Source of the DNA: Thermothelomyces thermophilus ATCC 42464
Taxonomy: Eukaryota > Ascomycota > Sordariomycetes > Sordariales > Chaetomiaceae
NCBI RefSeq assembly: GCF_000226095.1
Contig: NC_016478.1
Location: forward strand, 982,001 to 1,046,000
Direction of reading: 5' to 3'
DNA length: 64,000 nt
The notes beneath the pieces are model-generated. The model was not told the origin of the DNA, ran no database searches, and saw only the letters and a program-made list of their open reading frames with translations. How positions within the stretch are numbered: the first letter of the stretch is position 1; every line of letters begins with the position of its first letter. Below, piece after piece: positions 10,906 to 23,643 of this stretch. A program made the position numbers and the translations under genes.

Positions 10906-13585
10906 ATGGATCTGCGCAACAACCTCTTCAGCAAACCCGCTCCCCGCGGAGGAGCTCCAGGTCTTCCTGGACGCCAGATACAGCGACCTCCAGGAGATAC
11001 TGCAGGATATGCGCCCGTTCCAAACGGCTACGATCCTTACGGTGGACGCTCACCTGCGCCCGCACGACCGCAAAACCCCCCTGGCGGGGGTGGTGGCTAC
11101 GGCGGGGGATATGCTCAGAGCCGAGGCCGACAGGTGCGGTTGAGGCTGGCAAAGGTCGAAGACAAGACGTTGCAGGCACAGTACATCTTTGGAAACATGT
11201 AAGCCGTCACGTCTCCCACCCGTATCGGTTTGCCGTGTGCCGTGAGCCGTGAACCGTCGCTGACCTGGCCAGCTGCGCTGTGTCACCCAATGACTTCCCT
11301 CCCAACCGCGACGGCACCGACCTCTACGTACGCCTGACCGGTAACCAGCTCCGCGGCGACTATGTGGTCACGGCGCGCCCGACACCCGGCTTTCCCGACG
11401 GCTGCATCAGCCTGTCGGATCCCCAGCGGACGTGGTGCGGAGTCGGTATGATGGACGAGGTGGTCGGCGAGCTGTACGATCCCTTCAGCCAGGGCGGGCA
11501 GGTGTACATCGGCTCCCTCGACGTCGAGATCGGCTTCGCGTCGGCGAGGAAGATTGTGGACGCCCCCTACGACCAGGACGAGCTGGCCGCCATGTTCGTC
11601 AGGAACTTCCAGAACCAGATCTTCGCGCCCGGCCAGAGGCTGCTCCTCGACGTCCAGAATGTCCCCTTGGCCATCGTGGTCAAGACGGTGACCCTGATCG
11701 ATCTCACCATGCAGCAGAGGCCAACCGACGAGCCTCCCACGCGCAGCGACCCGCAGGCCCGGGGTATCCTCACCAGCCATACCAGCATCGGCTTCTACAA
11801 GGACGCCAGGTCGCCCATCAAACTCAAGGGCTCCAACAAGCGGCCGGCCGCCAACGCCATCATCAGCCCCGACTTCAAGTTCGAGGACATGGGCATCGGC
11901 GGCCTCGACACCGAGTTCTCCACCATCTTCCGCCGCGCTTTTGCCTCGCGCATCTTCCCGCCGGGGCTCATCGACAAGCTCGGCATCATGCACGTCAAGG
12001 GCATGCTGCTGTACGGGCCCCCCGGCACGGGCAAGACGCTCATCGCCCGCCAGATCGGCAAGATGCTCAACGCCAGGGAGCCCAAGATCATCAACGGCCC
12101 CGAGGTGCTCAACAAGTACGTCGGCCAGAGCGAGGAGAACATCCGCAAGCTCTTTGCCGATGCCGAGAAGGAGTACAAGGAGAAGGGCGACGAGTCCGGG
12201 CTCCACATCATCATCTTCGACGAGCTTGATGCCGTCTGCAAGCAGCGAGGCTCGGGTGCCGGCGGCGGCACCGGCGTCGGCGACAGCGTCGTCAACCAGC
12301 TGCTGTCCAAGCTCGACGGCGTCGACCAGCTCAACAACATCCTCCTCATCGGCATGACCAACCGCAAGGACATGATCGACGACGCCCTGCTGCGCCCGGG
12401 CCGCCTCGAGGTCCAGATCGAAATTTCGCTGCCCGACGAGTTTGGGCGCTCCCAGATCCTCAAGATCCACACGGCCAAGATGAAGGAGAACAACGTGATG
12501 GGCGACGACGTCGACCTCGCCGAGCTGGCCGCCCTGACCAAGAACTTCTCGGGCGCCGAGCTGAGCGGCCTCGTCAAGTCGGCCACCTCCTTCGCCTTTG
12601 CGCGCAACATCAAGGTCGGCACCATGGCCACCGTCAGCGAGGACGTCGCCAACATGAAGGTCGTCCGCCAAGACTTCCTCAACGCCCTCGAGGAGGTCAA
12701 GCCCGCCTTCGGCGCCGACGGCGCCGAGCTCGAGGACGCGCTCCCGTACGGCATCATCCACTTCTCCCAGAGCATCCCCGCCATCCTCAACGACGGCATG
12801 CTCTACGTCGAGAACGTGCGCCAGCAGGAGAGGCTACGGCACACCTCGGTGCTGCTACACGGCCCCCCGGCCAGCGGCAAGACGGCGCTGGCCGCCCACA
12901 TTGCCATGAAGTCGGACTACCCCTTCATCAAGATCATCACTCCGGCATCCATGGTCGGCTTCCGGGACGAGGTGGCCAAGAAGGACCATCTCCACAAGAT
13001 CTTTACCGACGCCTACAAGTCTCCTCTGAGCATGCTGATCGTCGGTACGTTTCTTGGTTTTTGTTTTTTTTTTTTTTCCTCTTTCTTTTTGTTGTTTTAT
13101 GCCTGGCCGATGTCAACCTGGCTAACCGAGAAATCCAGACAACATCGAGCGGCTCATCGAGTGGAACCCGGTCGGCCCGCGCCTCTCCAACAGCATCCTC
13201 CAAGCTCTCGTCACCCTCCTCCAAACGCCCCCGCCCAAAGGGCCACCGCCTCCTCATCCTCGCCACCACCTCACAGCTGTCCGTCATGGAGCAGCTCGAC
13301 ATCACTACCGCGTTCGACCGCCAGATCCGCGTGCCCGCCGTCCAGGACACGCGCGAGCTGTCGGCCGTGCTGGCCGAGTCGGGCGCCTTCGAAGGGCCGG
13401 GAGACGTCAACCTGGTGCTGAACCGCCTCCGCGAGTACTCCAACTCGGACCGCGTCGGCGTCGGCATCAAGACCATCCTGACCACGGCCGAAACGGCCCG
13501 CCTGAGCGCCGAGCCCGCCGAGTGGTTTGCCGAGCAGATCGCCACGCAGATTGCGAGGTACAGTCCTTATACGGGGAGGGAGTAG
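10906..13585 (+). CDS. SEC18: Vesicular-fusion ATPase Sec18/NSF, with an apparent extra base in the last exon
   Basis: Exons 10906-11198, 11273-13044 and 13139-13585 encode an AAA+ ATPase of about 836 residues that disassembles SNARE complexes with alpha-SNAP after membrane fusion. A Gly/Pro-rich N-terminus precedes the N domain (CAVSPNDFPPN just after intron 1). The D1 module has Walker A GPPGTGKT near residue 346, Walker B IIIFDELDA and an arginine-rich second region of homology. The D2 module has GPPASGKT near residue 627 and ends at TGRE. Introns are 74 and 94 nt. In the last exon the frame of DNIERLIEWNPVGPRLSN and that of GHRLLILATTSQLS differ by one base. The change falls at the C- and A-runs of 13227-13240, and the summed exons are 3n+1. 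Since Sec18 is essential in yeasts and both flanks are conserved, a sequence error is likelier than a true mutation. Confidence 0.93.
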
Positions 13586-14552
13586 AGCTCATTTTTTTCT
13601 TTTTTTTGGAGATAGAAGCGGGTTTAGTTAAGAAGGGGTTTATTTATGGGAGGTTGGGTCGTCGAATAGGCATGACTCTATATTGCTGGTTGTTCCTCCC
13701 ACCTGGGTTCTTCTTTGCGCTACAATGATGTGTCATTGCCGACGTCTGGTGTTTATGCTCCAACGTTCTTGACCGTATACAGTGGTATATATTCATATTT
13801 TGCTCATACTCTTTTCCAAAAAAAAAAAAAAAAAAAAAGATCGGTTTTTGCCTGCTTTCCGGGCTTCGGAAAGCAGATGCCGAGGCAGATCAAAAGTTAA
13901 GCTCCCTCCTACCTACCTCTAAGAAAAGAATAGAAAAGGAAACCAGGAACAGAAGAAAACAGCAGTAATATCCAAGTTTGGTTTTCATACTCATGCGACG
14001 AGTGGAGGATGGAGGATCACGTAACCCGTATACAAGCTCCACTACTCCATGACTGCCAGTAAGCTTCTTTTATTTTTTATTTTTTTTCCTATTTCGTCTT
14101 TCCGTTCCTTTTTCTGTCTTCACTTCCTCCAACCTTTGATTAAGCAGCACGCTGGAAGCGAGCATCTTGGGGTCATCCACGTTCAGTTTGTTTATTGACG
14201 ACTCGGACCAAGCCTCGCTTCTGCACATGCCCGCAGGACCGAATCATCACGTGCTCGCTGCGTCACTGCTTGGTAAGCGTCATGTCTATGCCGATCGCTG
14301 TCCGGCTGCCGTCTAGCGACTGACCTACACTAATCGGCCTAGAGATTTGAAAGCATCGCTCTCCAACCAGTCTAAACTACAGTGGTTTTTTGTTGATGAT
14401 GCATGCTGATTTGCAGAACGGAAATACGGAATATGAGCCGAAGTCCGACGCTAGCTGCAGATCATCCACCGAGCTGGGCCATCACGCCTCGTGGACTTTG
14501 AGGCGAGACACCTGGTGAACTGCCGTATGGATACTAGTGCGCCTGTATGCGA

Positions 14553-14657
14553 TGTACACTATGTACGGAGTAACTACACTACGGATTAGTGTAATGCACA
14601 CGACATCTACACTACACAGTACACTACAATACATCTAATTCCCACTGTACTAGTGTA
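14553..14657. repeat. Cluster of dispersed TACGGA / TAGTGTA motifs
   Basis: Within about 105 bp there are one TACGGAGTA, one TACGGATTA and at least six TACACTA/TAGTGTA-like copies in both orientations. No terminal repeats or target-site duplication delimit the cluster. Confidence 0.7.
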
Positions 14658-17277
14658 AACCGTCGATCACCACAACACGTGGAAATGGGGGTGAAAGGAT
14701 CGACAAGGCGACCTTACGAGTACATACAAGTACACAGTGTACTCCATACCCTCGACACGAACCCGAAAGCGGGAGTGGCGCTGCAATCCGGTTCCTGAAA
14801 TTGCAAGAGGGTCGTTATGACGAAATCGAGGTACCAGGTTGCGACCTCTTCCTTGTTCCTGGAATGCTCGGTTGCTCTTTTTTACACTACGAGCAAAAAG
14901 AACAGCTTACTGTGTAATTAGTTATTGGGTTAAGGGGTTGAAGGGGAGGGAAGGAGGAAGATCCGGGTCTCAGGTTGCGCAGTTGGGTTGCATTGGGCGC
15001 ACAGGAACCAGGGTGGGGTGCCCCTGGTGCACGACGTCTAGTGTAACGCTCGTGGTTCATTTGAGTTGCGGTGTTTTGGACGCTTTTGTGCATTTTGCGG
15101 TGGTTGAAGGGTGCCGCACCCACGAAGAAAAGGGAAGAAAGGGGGGGCATTGCCAACGCAAGAAGGACCGGGGAACCTTGATGGCCTGGGGCATCACACG
15201 CTCTTTCTCACTCCTTCTCTTTCGGAGACGCCACCAACCGAGAAAGGGAAATCATCGTAAGTTCCAATTCATGTTTTGAAAGCTCGGCGGGAAAAGTAAC
15301 GAAGTTTAGGCGGCAATCTGCCAAGCCGACTCGTCGATCGCCATTCGGTGGATTTTGTGCTGGAGAGTCGGCAGTTTGATGGTTCTGTCCAGGTCAGGCT
15401 CTGTTGCTGGCCGCAAACCCATGCGAACGCGGCAGGTATGTATCATAAATATGTACATACTTATGGTACAGTACGTAGACATTAGAATGGGAGAAAGGGG
15501 GCGCGGAAGTTACTTTGTAGGTCGGAAAACATCCCGCTTGTTAGCGACCTGGTGTTGGATGTATAGAATGTACATACATACCTACCGTATGTAGTGTAGG
15601 TATGGATTACGTGCATATGTGACTTGCTTGCTTGAAAATGGAAAGCAACGCCTCGCAAGGAGCCGGAAAAGGGATACATGCATGTAACATGTCGTGCGTT
15701 CATCCTACGCTAGCTACATTGGCGTATGTCTAGACTTGCAATGCACACATATCAGCCTTGCTCTGCCATTGTCAGGCAACGTACGGAGTGGAGTTTAGGC
15801 GAAAGGACGCTACACAGTACACATTCCGTACATACCCCTCACGCCATGCTTCATAATACAATGTATGTACTCTGTACATACTCTACACGTACTTACCCTG
15901 TACGTACACGTATATACACTATGTACTGCTTACACCAACGCGCTGATCAGAAATTAGCACCAGAGGAACGGGTGGCGTGGGGGGCGCCCCAGGTGGTCGG
16001 GTCTCGAGGCCCGAAATGTTGGTTGTCTCCACCGCACTAACGTTAAAGCCAGGTTCCAGCACGGAGGGACCTGGAAAGGGACCTGGGAAAAGGACCAGGC
16101 CTTCCAAGCACCGCCATGGGATGCCACCGTCGGCTCCAGATGTCGGCATCGACGTTGAGTAGGCGGCTCATGGCGAAGGTAACCTCGTACCTCTCTAGCG
16201 ACGCTGTCCAAGAATGCCACCTCCATAACAACGACGACACTACACTACCAGTAGTGTAGGTACTTCGTATGCAATCCGTACCAGTTGATCCATACATCGT
16301 ACTCCAGTACTTTACAGGTGAAGTGGCACTGTCTGCCTGCTTGGCACTCCTTTCTTCTGTTGCCCGATCTCTCCTCGATTTCTTCTGGCCCGGTCAACTG
16401 GGAAATGAAGAGAGAAGCCAAGCGAGACCGGAAGTTGTTCCGGGAAAGCCACTAACCAGGAGCAGGGCTCCACCGCGCAGTAAAAGACCCACTCGGGGCC
16501 CAGGCCGCTGAAGAATAGTTACTACTAGTGCCGCAGGACTCTAATTACGGCAGTCGCTGGTTTCGGACTGACGAGACCCGAGCGCGTGGAATGAGATTGA
16601 CGAGGTCGACGGGTCATACGGACTTACCGGTAGTAGTATAGGGAATCAGTACGGTTGTACTAATAGTAACGAGATAAGGTATACATTACACTGATCAGAT
16701 GCTTGTGGGCATCATTTGTACGCTTGGCAGTGGCAACTATGCCTGTGCATTAGATCAAGTATTCCGTACACAGGCGCGCATCGTGAAGACATCAAGCCCC
16801 ATTTGGGCGTGCGAATGTGGACAGACCTGACGTGGTCCCCCACTGCAAAACTGTAGTATTGCGTATACATTACCAGGCACCCAGGGTAATTACACTTCTT
16901 CGAGTTTGCTCAAACTGCACGTACCGTATTCTTCGTGTAATTCCGAGTAACGAAGCCGACACCGTAGTGTACATACTCACCTTATAGCACTATAACACTA
17001 CGGAGTATTACCAGGTAAGTAGCCACGAGTCAAGATCTTTGATCGCTGTCACCTGATCTGATCCTTTGGCCGGCTGTGCTGTAGTGTAGTTTTAGTAAGG
17101 ATTACACTATGCGAGTCCTGATGCAAGACATTTTGTTCGCTTGCTCGCTAGCCAAGGACTTCGAGGGTACACAAGGACTCGGTTCGTCTGATCTCGCTCA
17201 CCTGCGATCTGGCATGAGTGGATTCTGCGGTGCCTGGCTCGCGGCCCCTTGGTGTAATTCCATTGTGGAGGACAGTG

Positions 17278-17289
17278 TACACTAGTGTA
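17278..17289. repeat. Perfect 12-bp palindrome TACACTAGTGTA
   Basis: The palindrome is followed within 20 bp by a TACGGATTACATACA copy. The identical 12-mer recurs at 62183-62194 and 63510-63521. Confidence 0.8.
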
Positions 17290-17798
17290 TGTATGTACGG
17301 ATTACATACAGTACCTCACTCTCCAAATCCCCGCAACTGTATTGGCAGGGGTAGTCAGTCACCTATTCCGTGCGCTAAGTGGGGTGGGAGCAGAGGGAGC
17401 AAGCAGCAAGAGAGCCCCTCTGCTTGCCAGCTTCCCCACCCGCCGATCAAATGGTCGCTCTCCCGTCTCGAGAGCTGCACTCGACCGCTCCCTTCTCAGA
17501 TTCGACTCTGCAACTCTGCACTAGCAAACCCGGTGTCTCGGTTCGCTCTGATTTACCGGCGAACCACCAACAACACCATATCCCTGCTCTCCCTTTTCCT
17601 TCCTTTTTTTAATCTGCTTCTGGCGTGTTCGCGCCAAACCGTTGTATGTGCGACTACACTACTCATCCCGACCACTTCCGCTCCTTTTGCCCTCGTCTTC
17701 CCGGCCGTCTCCCCTCTCTGCTTTCCCGTGCCGGTCTGGGTAAACGCGATTCGGAAGACGACAGACCGCTGCACGCTCCAGCGCTCTCTTGTCTCGCT

Positions 17799-17822
17799 CA
17801 CACACACACACACACACACACC
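17799..17822. repeat. CA microsatellite upstream of LTE1
   Basis: About twelve CA units are followed by an A-rich AAAAG-type tract up to about 17857. It lies some 225-250 bp before the chosen LTE1 start and is probably in the leader. Confidence 0.8.
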
Positions 17823-18046
17823 ACCAAAAAAAAGAAAAGAAAAGAAAAGAAAAATTTAACGGAAGTACTTTTTGCCACTGGATACAGCTTGAAACGAGAG
17901 ACAATGGCACCAATGCGCCGGTGTTGACGCTCATGTTTCCGATTCCCAGACCGCTTCGCCCACGGCAGCAGGTGTAGCAGGAGCAGGAGGAACGCGTGAG
18001 AGTAGTCAGCTCCCTGGGACGTGCGACACAGGTCGGAATTCGCGCG

Positions 18047-21000
18047 ATGGGCCCTGAGCTATTTGTGTCATCGACCGGCGCGACTCGGCCGGCACCGCAG
18101 CCGCTCGAGCCGATGCCGTCATCGCCAACAGAGGGAGTTTCTTTTTGGGGTCTAGCACCACCACCACCACCACCACAACCACCACAACCACCAGAGCGGG
18201 TCCTAGTCCAACGACCACCGAGACCTGGCAACGGCCTCAAGCGAGCAAAGACTGCTGGGGGCCACAGTACAGCAGGCCCCGGGCGGGCAAAGACGACGAA
18301 CCCGTGGGCATCGACTGGCTCGCAAGCGAAGCCACTCTTGCCTCTGACCGAGCGCGCGTCGCACGAGGAGACCCTTGGCGCGCGGCGCGCGAGGAAGGGG
18401 AGCCAGGATGAGGACAAGTGGGATATCACACCGGACGGTGGCTCGGCCGGCCGCGAAGGCAGGCAGTTTGCCGTCGCGAACGTTGGAAATAATGGCCGCA
18501 TATACCTGAGGTAGGGCAAGCATGTGCTTGCGGCAGCTGCAAGCCGCCTCCCCCTCCCCACCGCACATCTGGTTTCTCTGCCGAAGCGGCGCTGACGCCT
18601 CTCTCCAGGCCGACTGTGCGCCCCGCGCACCAGCGGTACCCTCAGCCACCTTTTGTCTTCCCAATGACGCCGCCCAGCACCGCCGGACTGGAGGCCATAG
18701 CTCCGGAACAACGCCTGGACCTTGACGCCCCCTCCCCCTTGCCCCTCCGCGATTGGACTCCATCCCATCCCCCATCATCATCCCCGAGCATCACATCTGG
18801 AAACCCCGGCGAGAAGCAGGTCAGGATCCGTCAAAGGCACCGCCGTGCCATGTCCGATTCCACAATCCCAGACACGAGCGTCGCACGAGAATCCGAGTCG
18901 GGGGGGTTCAAGGTCGTCATCACACAGCCGGGCGACGAAGAGAGGCCGAGGACCGTCGATGAGACGATGGACTTGAGCCGACCCCCGGTACTGGAGGTGG
19001 CTATTCCCTCGTGGAGGATAGGCACGCCCAGATTCAGCATACACGGGACGTCGTATATTCGAGGCTCCTCGTACGCCCCGACCGAGGAGGCCCGCTCAAG
19101 CAGCACATCCTTTCTCCGTCTCACCCCCCTCGACGGGACGTCGAGCAACTCCGCGAAGCCGAGCTTCTTTCGCACGTCGGGGATGCCCACCCCTTTCCCC
19201 GGTCCCTCCTACCCTCCCAGCCACGGCTCCTCCGCTCGCACTCCCCCCACTCAGCTGCGAGCCAGCTATATGTCGCCCCGCCTAGTTATCGAGCCCTCCA
19301 TGTTCGACACCCTGACCTTCAAACCCACCTGCGATGACCGCACCATCGTCCGGTACTCGGCTTCCGGCTCCGTGACGGCAGCCACCCCTCCCCGCCTTGT
19401 CGCTGAGATCACCTCCCCCAGATTTGTCGACTACGAACTGCTATCCGACTTCTTTCTCACGTACCGCTCCTTTCTCGAACCGTCCGACCTTCTCCGCATG
19501 CTCTTTGCACGACTTCGCTGGGCGTTGAGCAGGGTCGACGAGGTCGGCCAGGTGGTGAGGGTTCGCACCTTTGTCGCCCTGCGCCATTGGATCCTCAACT
19601 ACTTCATCGACGACTTCCTCGTCGACTACAACCTCCGCGCCTCCTTCTGCACCCTATTGAACGAACTCGTCGGTGACGTCCTGCGAGATCCACAGACGCC
19701 CAAGGTACCGCTCAAGATTCTGGCCGAGCTCAAGAAGTGCTGGCGGAGAGTCTGCGCGCAGTTCTGGGACGGTCCAGAGTTTGACATCTCGTTGGGGCCC
19801 GACGTTCGGGTTTCGCCCGGCGGAACGGCAGGCGTCCGCGATTCGCAGCAGTTGAACTCAACAGTCTGGTTGGAGAACAACACACAGCCTCCCCAGATGG
19901 ACGATTTGATGTTCCCCGTCAGCCCACGCAGTCACGCGAGTGCCTATGGCGGCGTGGCAATCGCCGGGAATATCGACGCCGTCGTCGCCGGAGACCGCCC
20001 GGCCACACCGGAAAACGCGGCCGATAGTGAGGACATGGAGAGGAACGGTGCCATCTCCCCAGCCAGCGTCACCAGCGTGGACGCGGTCTCGTGCTCCTTT
20101 CCGACCAAGAGCGCCCGAGCCGTGCGCCCGGGCGCTGCCTGCCCGACCGCACATCCGGTCAGGCCCGGCCCCTTACACAATGCCGATCCCGTTGCTACCA
20201 CCCCGCGCGCCCTCGTCGGCAAGCGCGCGCGGGAGCAGCAATCCCACAAGCGGAACGCCAGCCTTAGCGACTCATTGCGGGAAGATCCGACCACAATGGA
20301 GAGAGGGCTCTACAAGAATGCCGAGTTCCTCTTGGCACTCCCCTATGCCGGCAGCTTGGTGCGTGGCGAGTTACTGCCCCCCTCCAAGTCCCTCGTCGAA
20401 GTCCATCCACAAGGCCCCGATGGCAGGCAGACCACGATATTTCAACTGAACGCGGCCGAAATGCCTAAGGACGGCGCGGGTCCAGCGGCCATGTCGGGAC
20501 AGGGGATGAAGAAGCTTCTGGGCAGCGTGCGGCGGGCTTTGAGCACAAAGGGCCAGCATCTATCGCCAGCTCAGGGCACCTTCATCAACATTTCTCCGAT
20601 CGGGCCCAGGGGTGCCACCACGAACAGGCTTCCCGGCACCCCGATTGTACCGCAGGCGTCCGGCCGCCAGAACCGCGGCCGTCCGCCCGTGCGGATCGAC
20701 CTGCTCGGCGCCGAGGTTGCCGAGGACTTCAGGAAGGCGGTCCGAGAAGATTCACAGGCTCGGTCGGAACAGTCGGAGCAGCCCGCCCCTCCTCCCGCCG
20801 AAGCGCAACCGCAGAACGGTACGGAGGATTCTTCGGGCCCCGGTCCGCACAGCTCCCCCATGCCCCTCTCCAGCGACTTTGTGCTCACCCGGCCCACGAG
20901 CGACATGGGCATCACCGCTGGCAGCAAGTCCATCGTCATCGTCGACGACACCTCGCTACCTAGCAACTACCCTGCCATGACCGGGGCCTTACCAGCAGCC

Positions 21001-23643
21001 ACCCCGTCCGCGGAGGCGTTCTCCGAACCTTTCCACCCGAACTTGGCAGATCCGACACCCCCAAACACGCCGCCGGGCCGCCCACCGGGAACGCCCGGAA
21101 ACTCCTCGTGCGTCCTTGGCCAGGATATGCACCATCAATCACTGTCGGCCAGCGAGCTGCCTCCCTTCGTCCCGGATATGGATACCTTGGGAGGCCATCC
21201 ACGTCCCTCCCAAGACCAGAGCCGCCCTTCGTTCGATGGCTGGGACGAGGCGCTCAGTCCACGATCCGTCGATTGTGGGAAGGAAGATGTGAGGGTGCCA
21301 TCGCATCTGTCCTTCACCCCATATCGCTCGGAGAGACAGGGCCACCGTGCATCTTTCACCAGCGCTAGTTTCCACCGCCCGACCGTTCGCAGCTTCGATG
21401 CCACCACCGTGTCGGGCCAGTCGATCGACGACTCCACTCCAGCCATGGCTCCCGAGCCCCTTCGGGTCCTTAGGAGGAGGCCCGGCGGTGACCTCCGCGC
21501 CGTCGCTCACGTCGGCGAGCTGGAACAATCCGCTGCTCTCAGAAGATCGCGGTCCGTCGGCTCCCTGACAACTTACAGCGAGTCAATCCGCAGCTCCTAC
21601 CTTCGCAGCGCGGTTGCGGATTCGAGTGGTTATGTTGATGTGGTTGCCAGTGATTGCTCCCCCGGCCATGCCGGGACCTTCTCGCTCGGCGCCCTCGCCG
21701 AGAGGAATCCGAAACAGCAAAAGTTTTCCTTGTTCAGCACCCACTCGTCCAAACCGATCATGCGGCCATCGTTCGAGGCGGAAGCGCAGAAGCTCGCCAT
21801 GATCCCCGACGACTTGGACGATGACGGCGGGGTCGAGTCTGCGCTGTTGAAGCTGGAGGGCAAGTTCCCGGCCAAGAAGCCCGGGCTCAAGCTCTCGATG
21901 GACCTGACGCCGCCGCCGGCAGAGATCGATGTCGCGCCCGAGTCGAACGTTGCTGATGCCGAGGAGGATAACGCAACCCACGAAGAGAGGCCAGAACATG
22001 GAGAGATCCGGGTTGCAGGCAAAGAGCACCCGCCATCCTCGTCCGCCTCATCACCCACTATGACTCACCAGAGCGGCCTCTTGAGTGCTGCCAACGCCGA
22101 GGGGCGCCATGGTATGCAGTCGTTCCTGTCGGACGACTCTCGGGCGTCGTATTCGTCCATTCCGTTGCTGGATCGTGACCTTACCGACGACGGCCGCAGC
22201 GGGCGGACGGCAACTCGGGAGTGGACAGACCGATCCGTCCTTCAGGGCCCGGAAGATGACCCGGCGACGCCGGAAGACCGCAGCCCTCACGACTCTCAGC
22301 ATCCTTCCTATGAGTTCATCAAGAAGACGGACAGCTTGGACCTCCTCGTCCAAGAGGGCGATACCGCGCCCACCGCCGAGCCGAAGCGCTGCAGTGTCGA
22401 GCATTCGTTCCTCGACGTTGATAGTGATAGCGAAAGCGTCATCTCGTCGGAGCTGTCCGGAGAGTCACTTATTCTTCAAGATGCCGGAGATGGCGGAGTC
22501 TCACCGAACGCCATGGGGGTTGCCATGTCCACGCTGCCAGCTCATCCTCTCGCCGAGGGCCCTCCTAGCGCTAGGCCGCCGCCCTCTCCGCCTCCCACGC
22601 GGACGCAAGCTTCCCGTTCGTCCCCGGAAGCTTCCCATACCCCGACGCTCCATAACCATCAGGTCTGGGAGAAGCCACTGCCGCCCACACCTGACGCTAC
22701 GCCGACCGCCACCGCCCCGCCGGACCTGCAATCTCCGTTCTCGCCCAGAGATCCGACGGGCACCAGAGAGGCGCTCCGCGACGCCCCGACGCTCGACATG
22801 CCAGACCCTGTGGCAGAACCCCGTAGGGGGCCAGCCCATAACAAGTACACGGTCCATCTGCCCTTCATACTCGCCTTCGACAGCGACGTCCTGGCGCAGC
22901 AGTTCACCCTCGTCGAGAAGGACGCGCTCAACGAGATCGACTGGAAGGAGCTGATCGACATGCGGTGGAAGAACGCCGAGCAGAACGGCGTACACGTGCG
23001 CAGCTGGGTGTCCTTCCTGCGCGATACGGACGCCCGCGGCGTCGAGGTGGTGATTGCGCGTTTCAACCTCATGGTCAAGTGGGCCATCTCGGAGATTGTG
23101 CTGACGCAGGACGTCGAGGAGCGCGCGCGCTGCATCACCAAGCTCATCCACATCGCGGCCCACTGCCGCCGGTACCGCAACTTTGCCACCATGAGCCAGA
23201 TCACCATCGCGCTGACCAGCAACGAGGTCGCGCGCCTCGCCAAGACGTGGGCCATGGTCCCCGCGAGCGACCGGCGCACGCTGCACGAACTGGAGACGCT
23301 CATGTCGCCGACGAGGAACTTTTACAACATGCGCGCCGAGATGGAGGGCGGCGGGGCCTCCGTCGCCGAGATGGGCTGCATCCCCTTTGTGGGCATCTAC
23401 ACCCACGACTTGCTGTTCAACGCCCAGAAGCCGAGCGAGATTGCGAGCTCGCCGACCACGCCGCCGCTGGTCAACTTTGAGCGGTGCCGGACCGCCGCGG
23501 CCGTCGTCAAGACCTTACTGAGGCTGCTCGAGGCTAGTATGCTCTACAACTTCCAGCCGGTCGAGGGCGTCACGGAGCGGTGCCTATGGATGGGCGCTCT
23601 GGGCGACGAGGAGATCCGGAGGCTGGGTGAGGCGTTGGAGTAA
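18047..23643 (+). CDS. LTE1: LTE1-type guanine nucleotide exchange factor (Ras GEF)
   Basis: Exons 18047-18510 and 18609-23643 (98-nt intron) join in frame, reading through NGRIYLR/PTVRPAHQRYP, to 1832 residues. A Pro-rich disordered N-terminus leads to a RasGEF_N domain at about 386-515 (YELLSDFFLTYRSFLEPSDL). A spacer of roughly 1050 disordered Ser/Pro-rich residues follows, then a catalytic RasGEF/CDC25 domain from about 1570 to the end (IDWKELIDMRWKNAEQNGVH, IAAHCRRYRNFATMSQITIA). This arrangement is typical of fungal LTE1, which in budding yeast acts at mitotic exit upstream of Tem1. The 5' end is uncertain: the frame is open back to a TAG at 17975. A small upstream exon beginning at the ATG near 17904 could splice in, and 18047 is the first in-frame ATG of the long exon. 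Confidence 0.88.

Larger units (their letters stand above)
13586..18046. other. Gene-poor region with dense dispersed motifs
   Basis: The first ~250 bp is probably SEC18 3' UTR and includes an A-run near 13819-13838. I see no supported gene from about 13.9 to 17.9 kb. Short motifs of the TACGGAGTA / TACGGATTAC / TAGTGTA family recur at 14553-14657, around 15590 and 15783-15925, at 16240-16290 and 16970-17009, and at 17085-17107 and 17275-17314. The last ~300 bp is likely the LTE1 promoter and leader. Confidence 0.6.

Noticed and set aside
11283-12761. A 492-codon open frame on the minus strand opposite SEC18
   Set aside because: It is the mirror of a GC-rich, codon-biased gene and has no family signature. 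The plus-strand Sec18 call is certain.
17659-18768. A 369-codon minus-strand frame over the LTE1 5' region
   Set aside because: It is antisense to the first LTE1 exon and its leader, including a CA repeat read as Cys-Val, with no family resemblance.
22501-23406. A 301-codon minus-strand frame opposite the LTE1 catalytic domain
   Set aside because: A shadow of the conserved RasGEF coding sequence.
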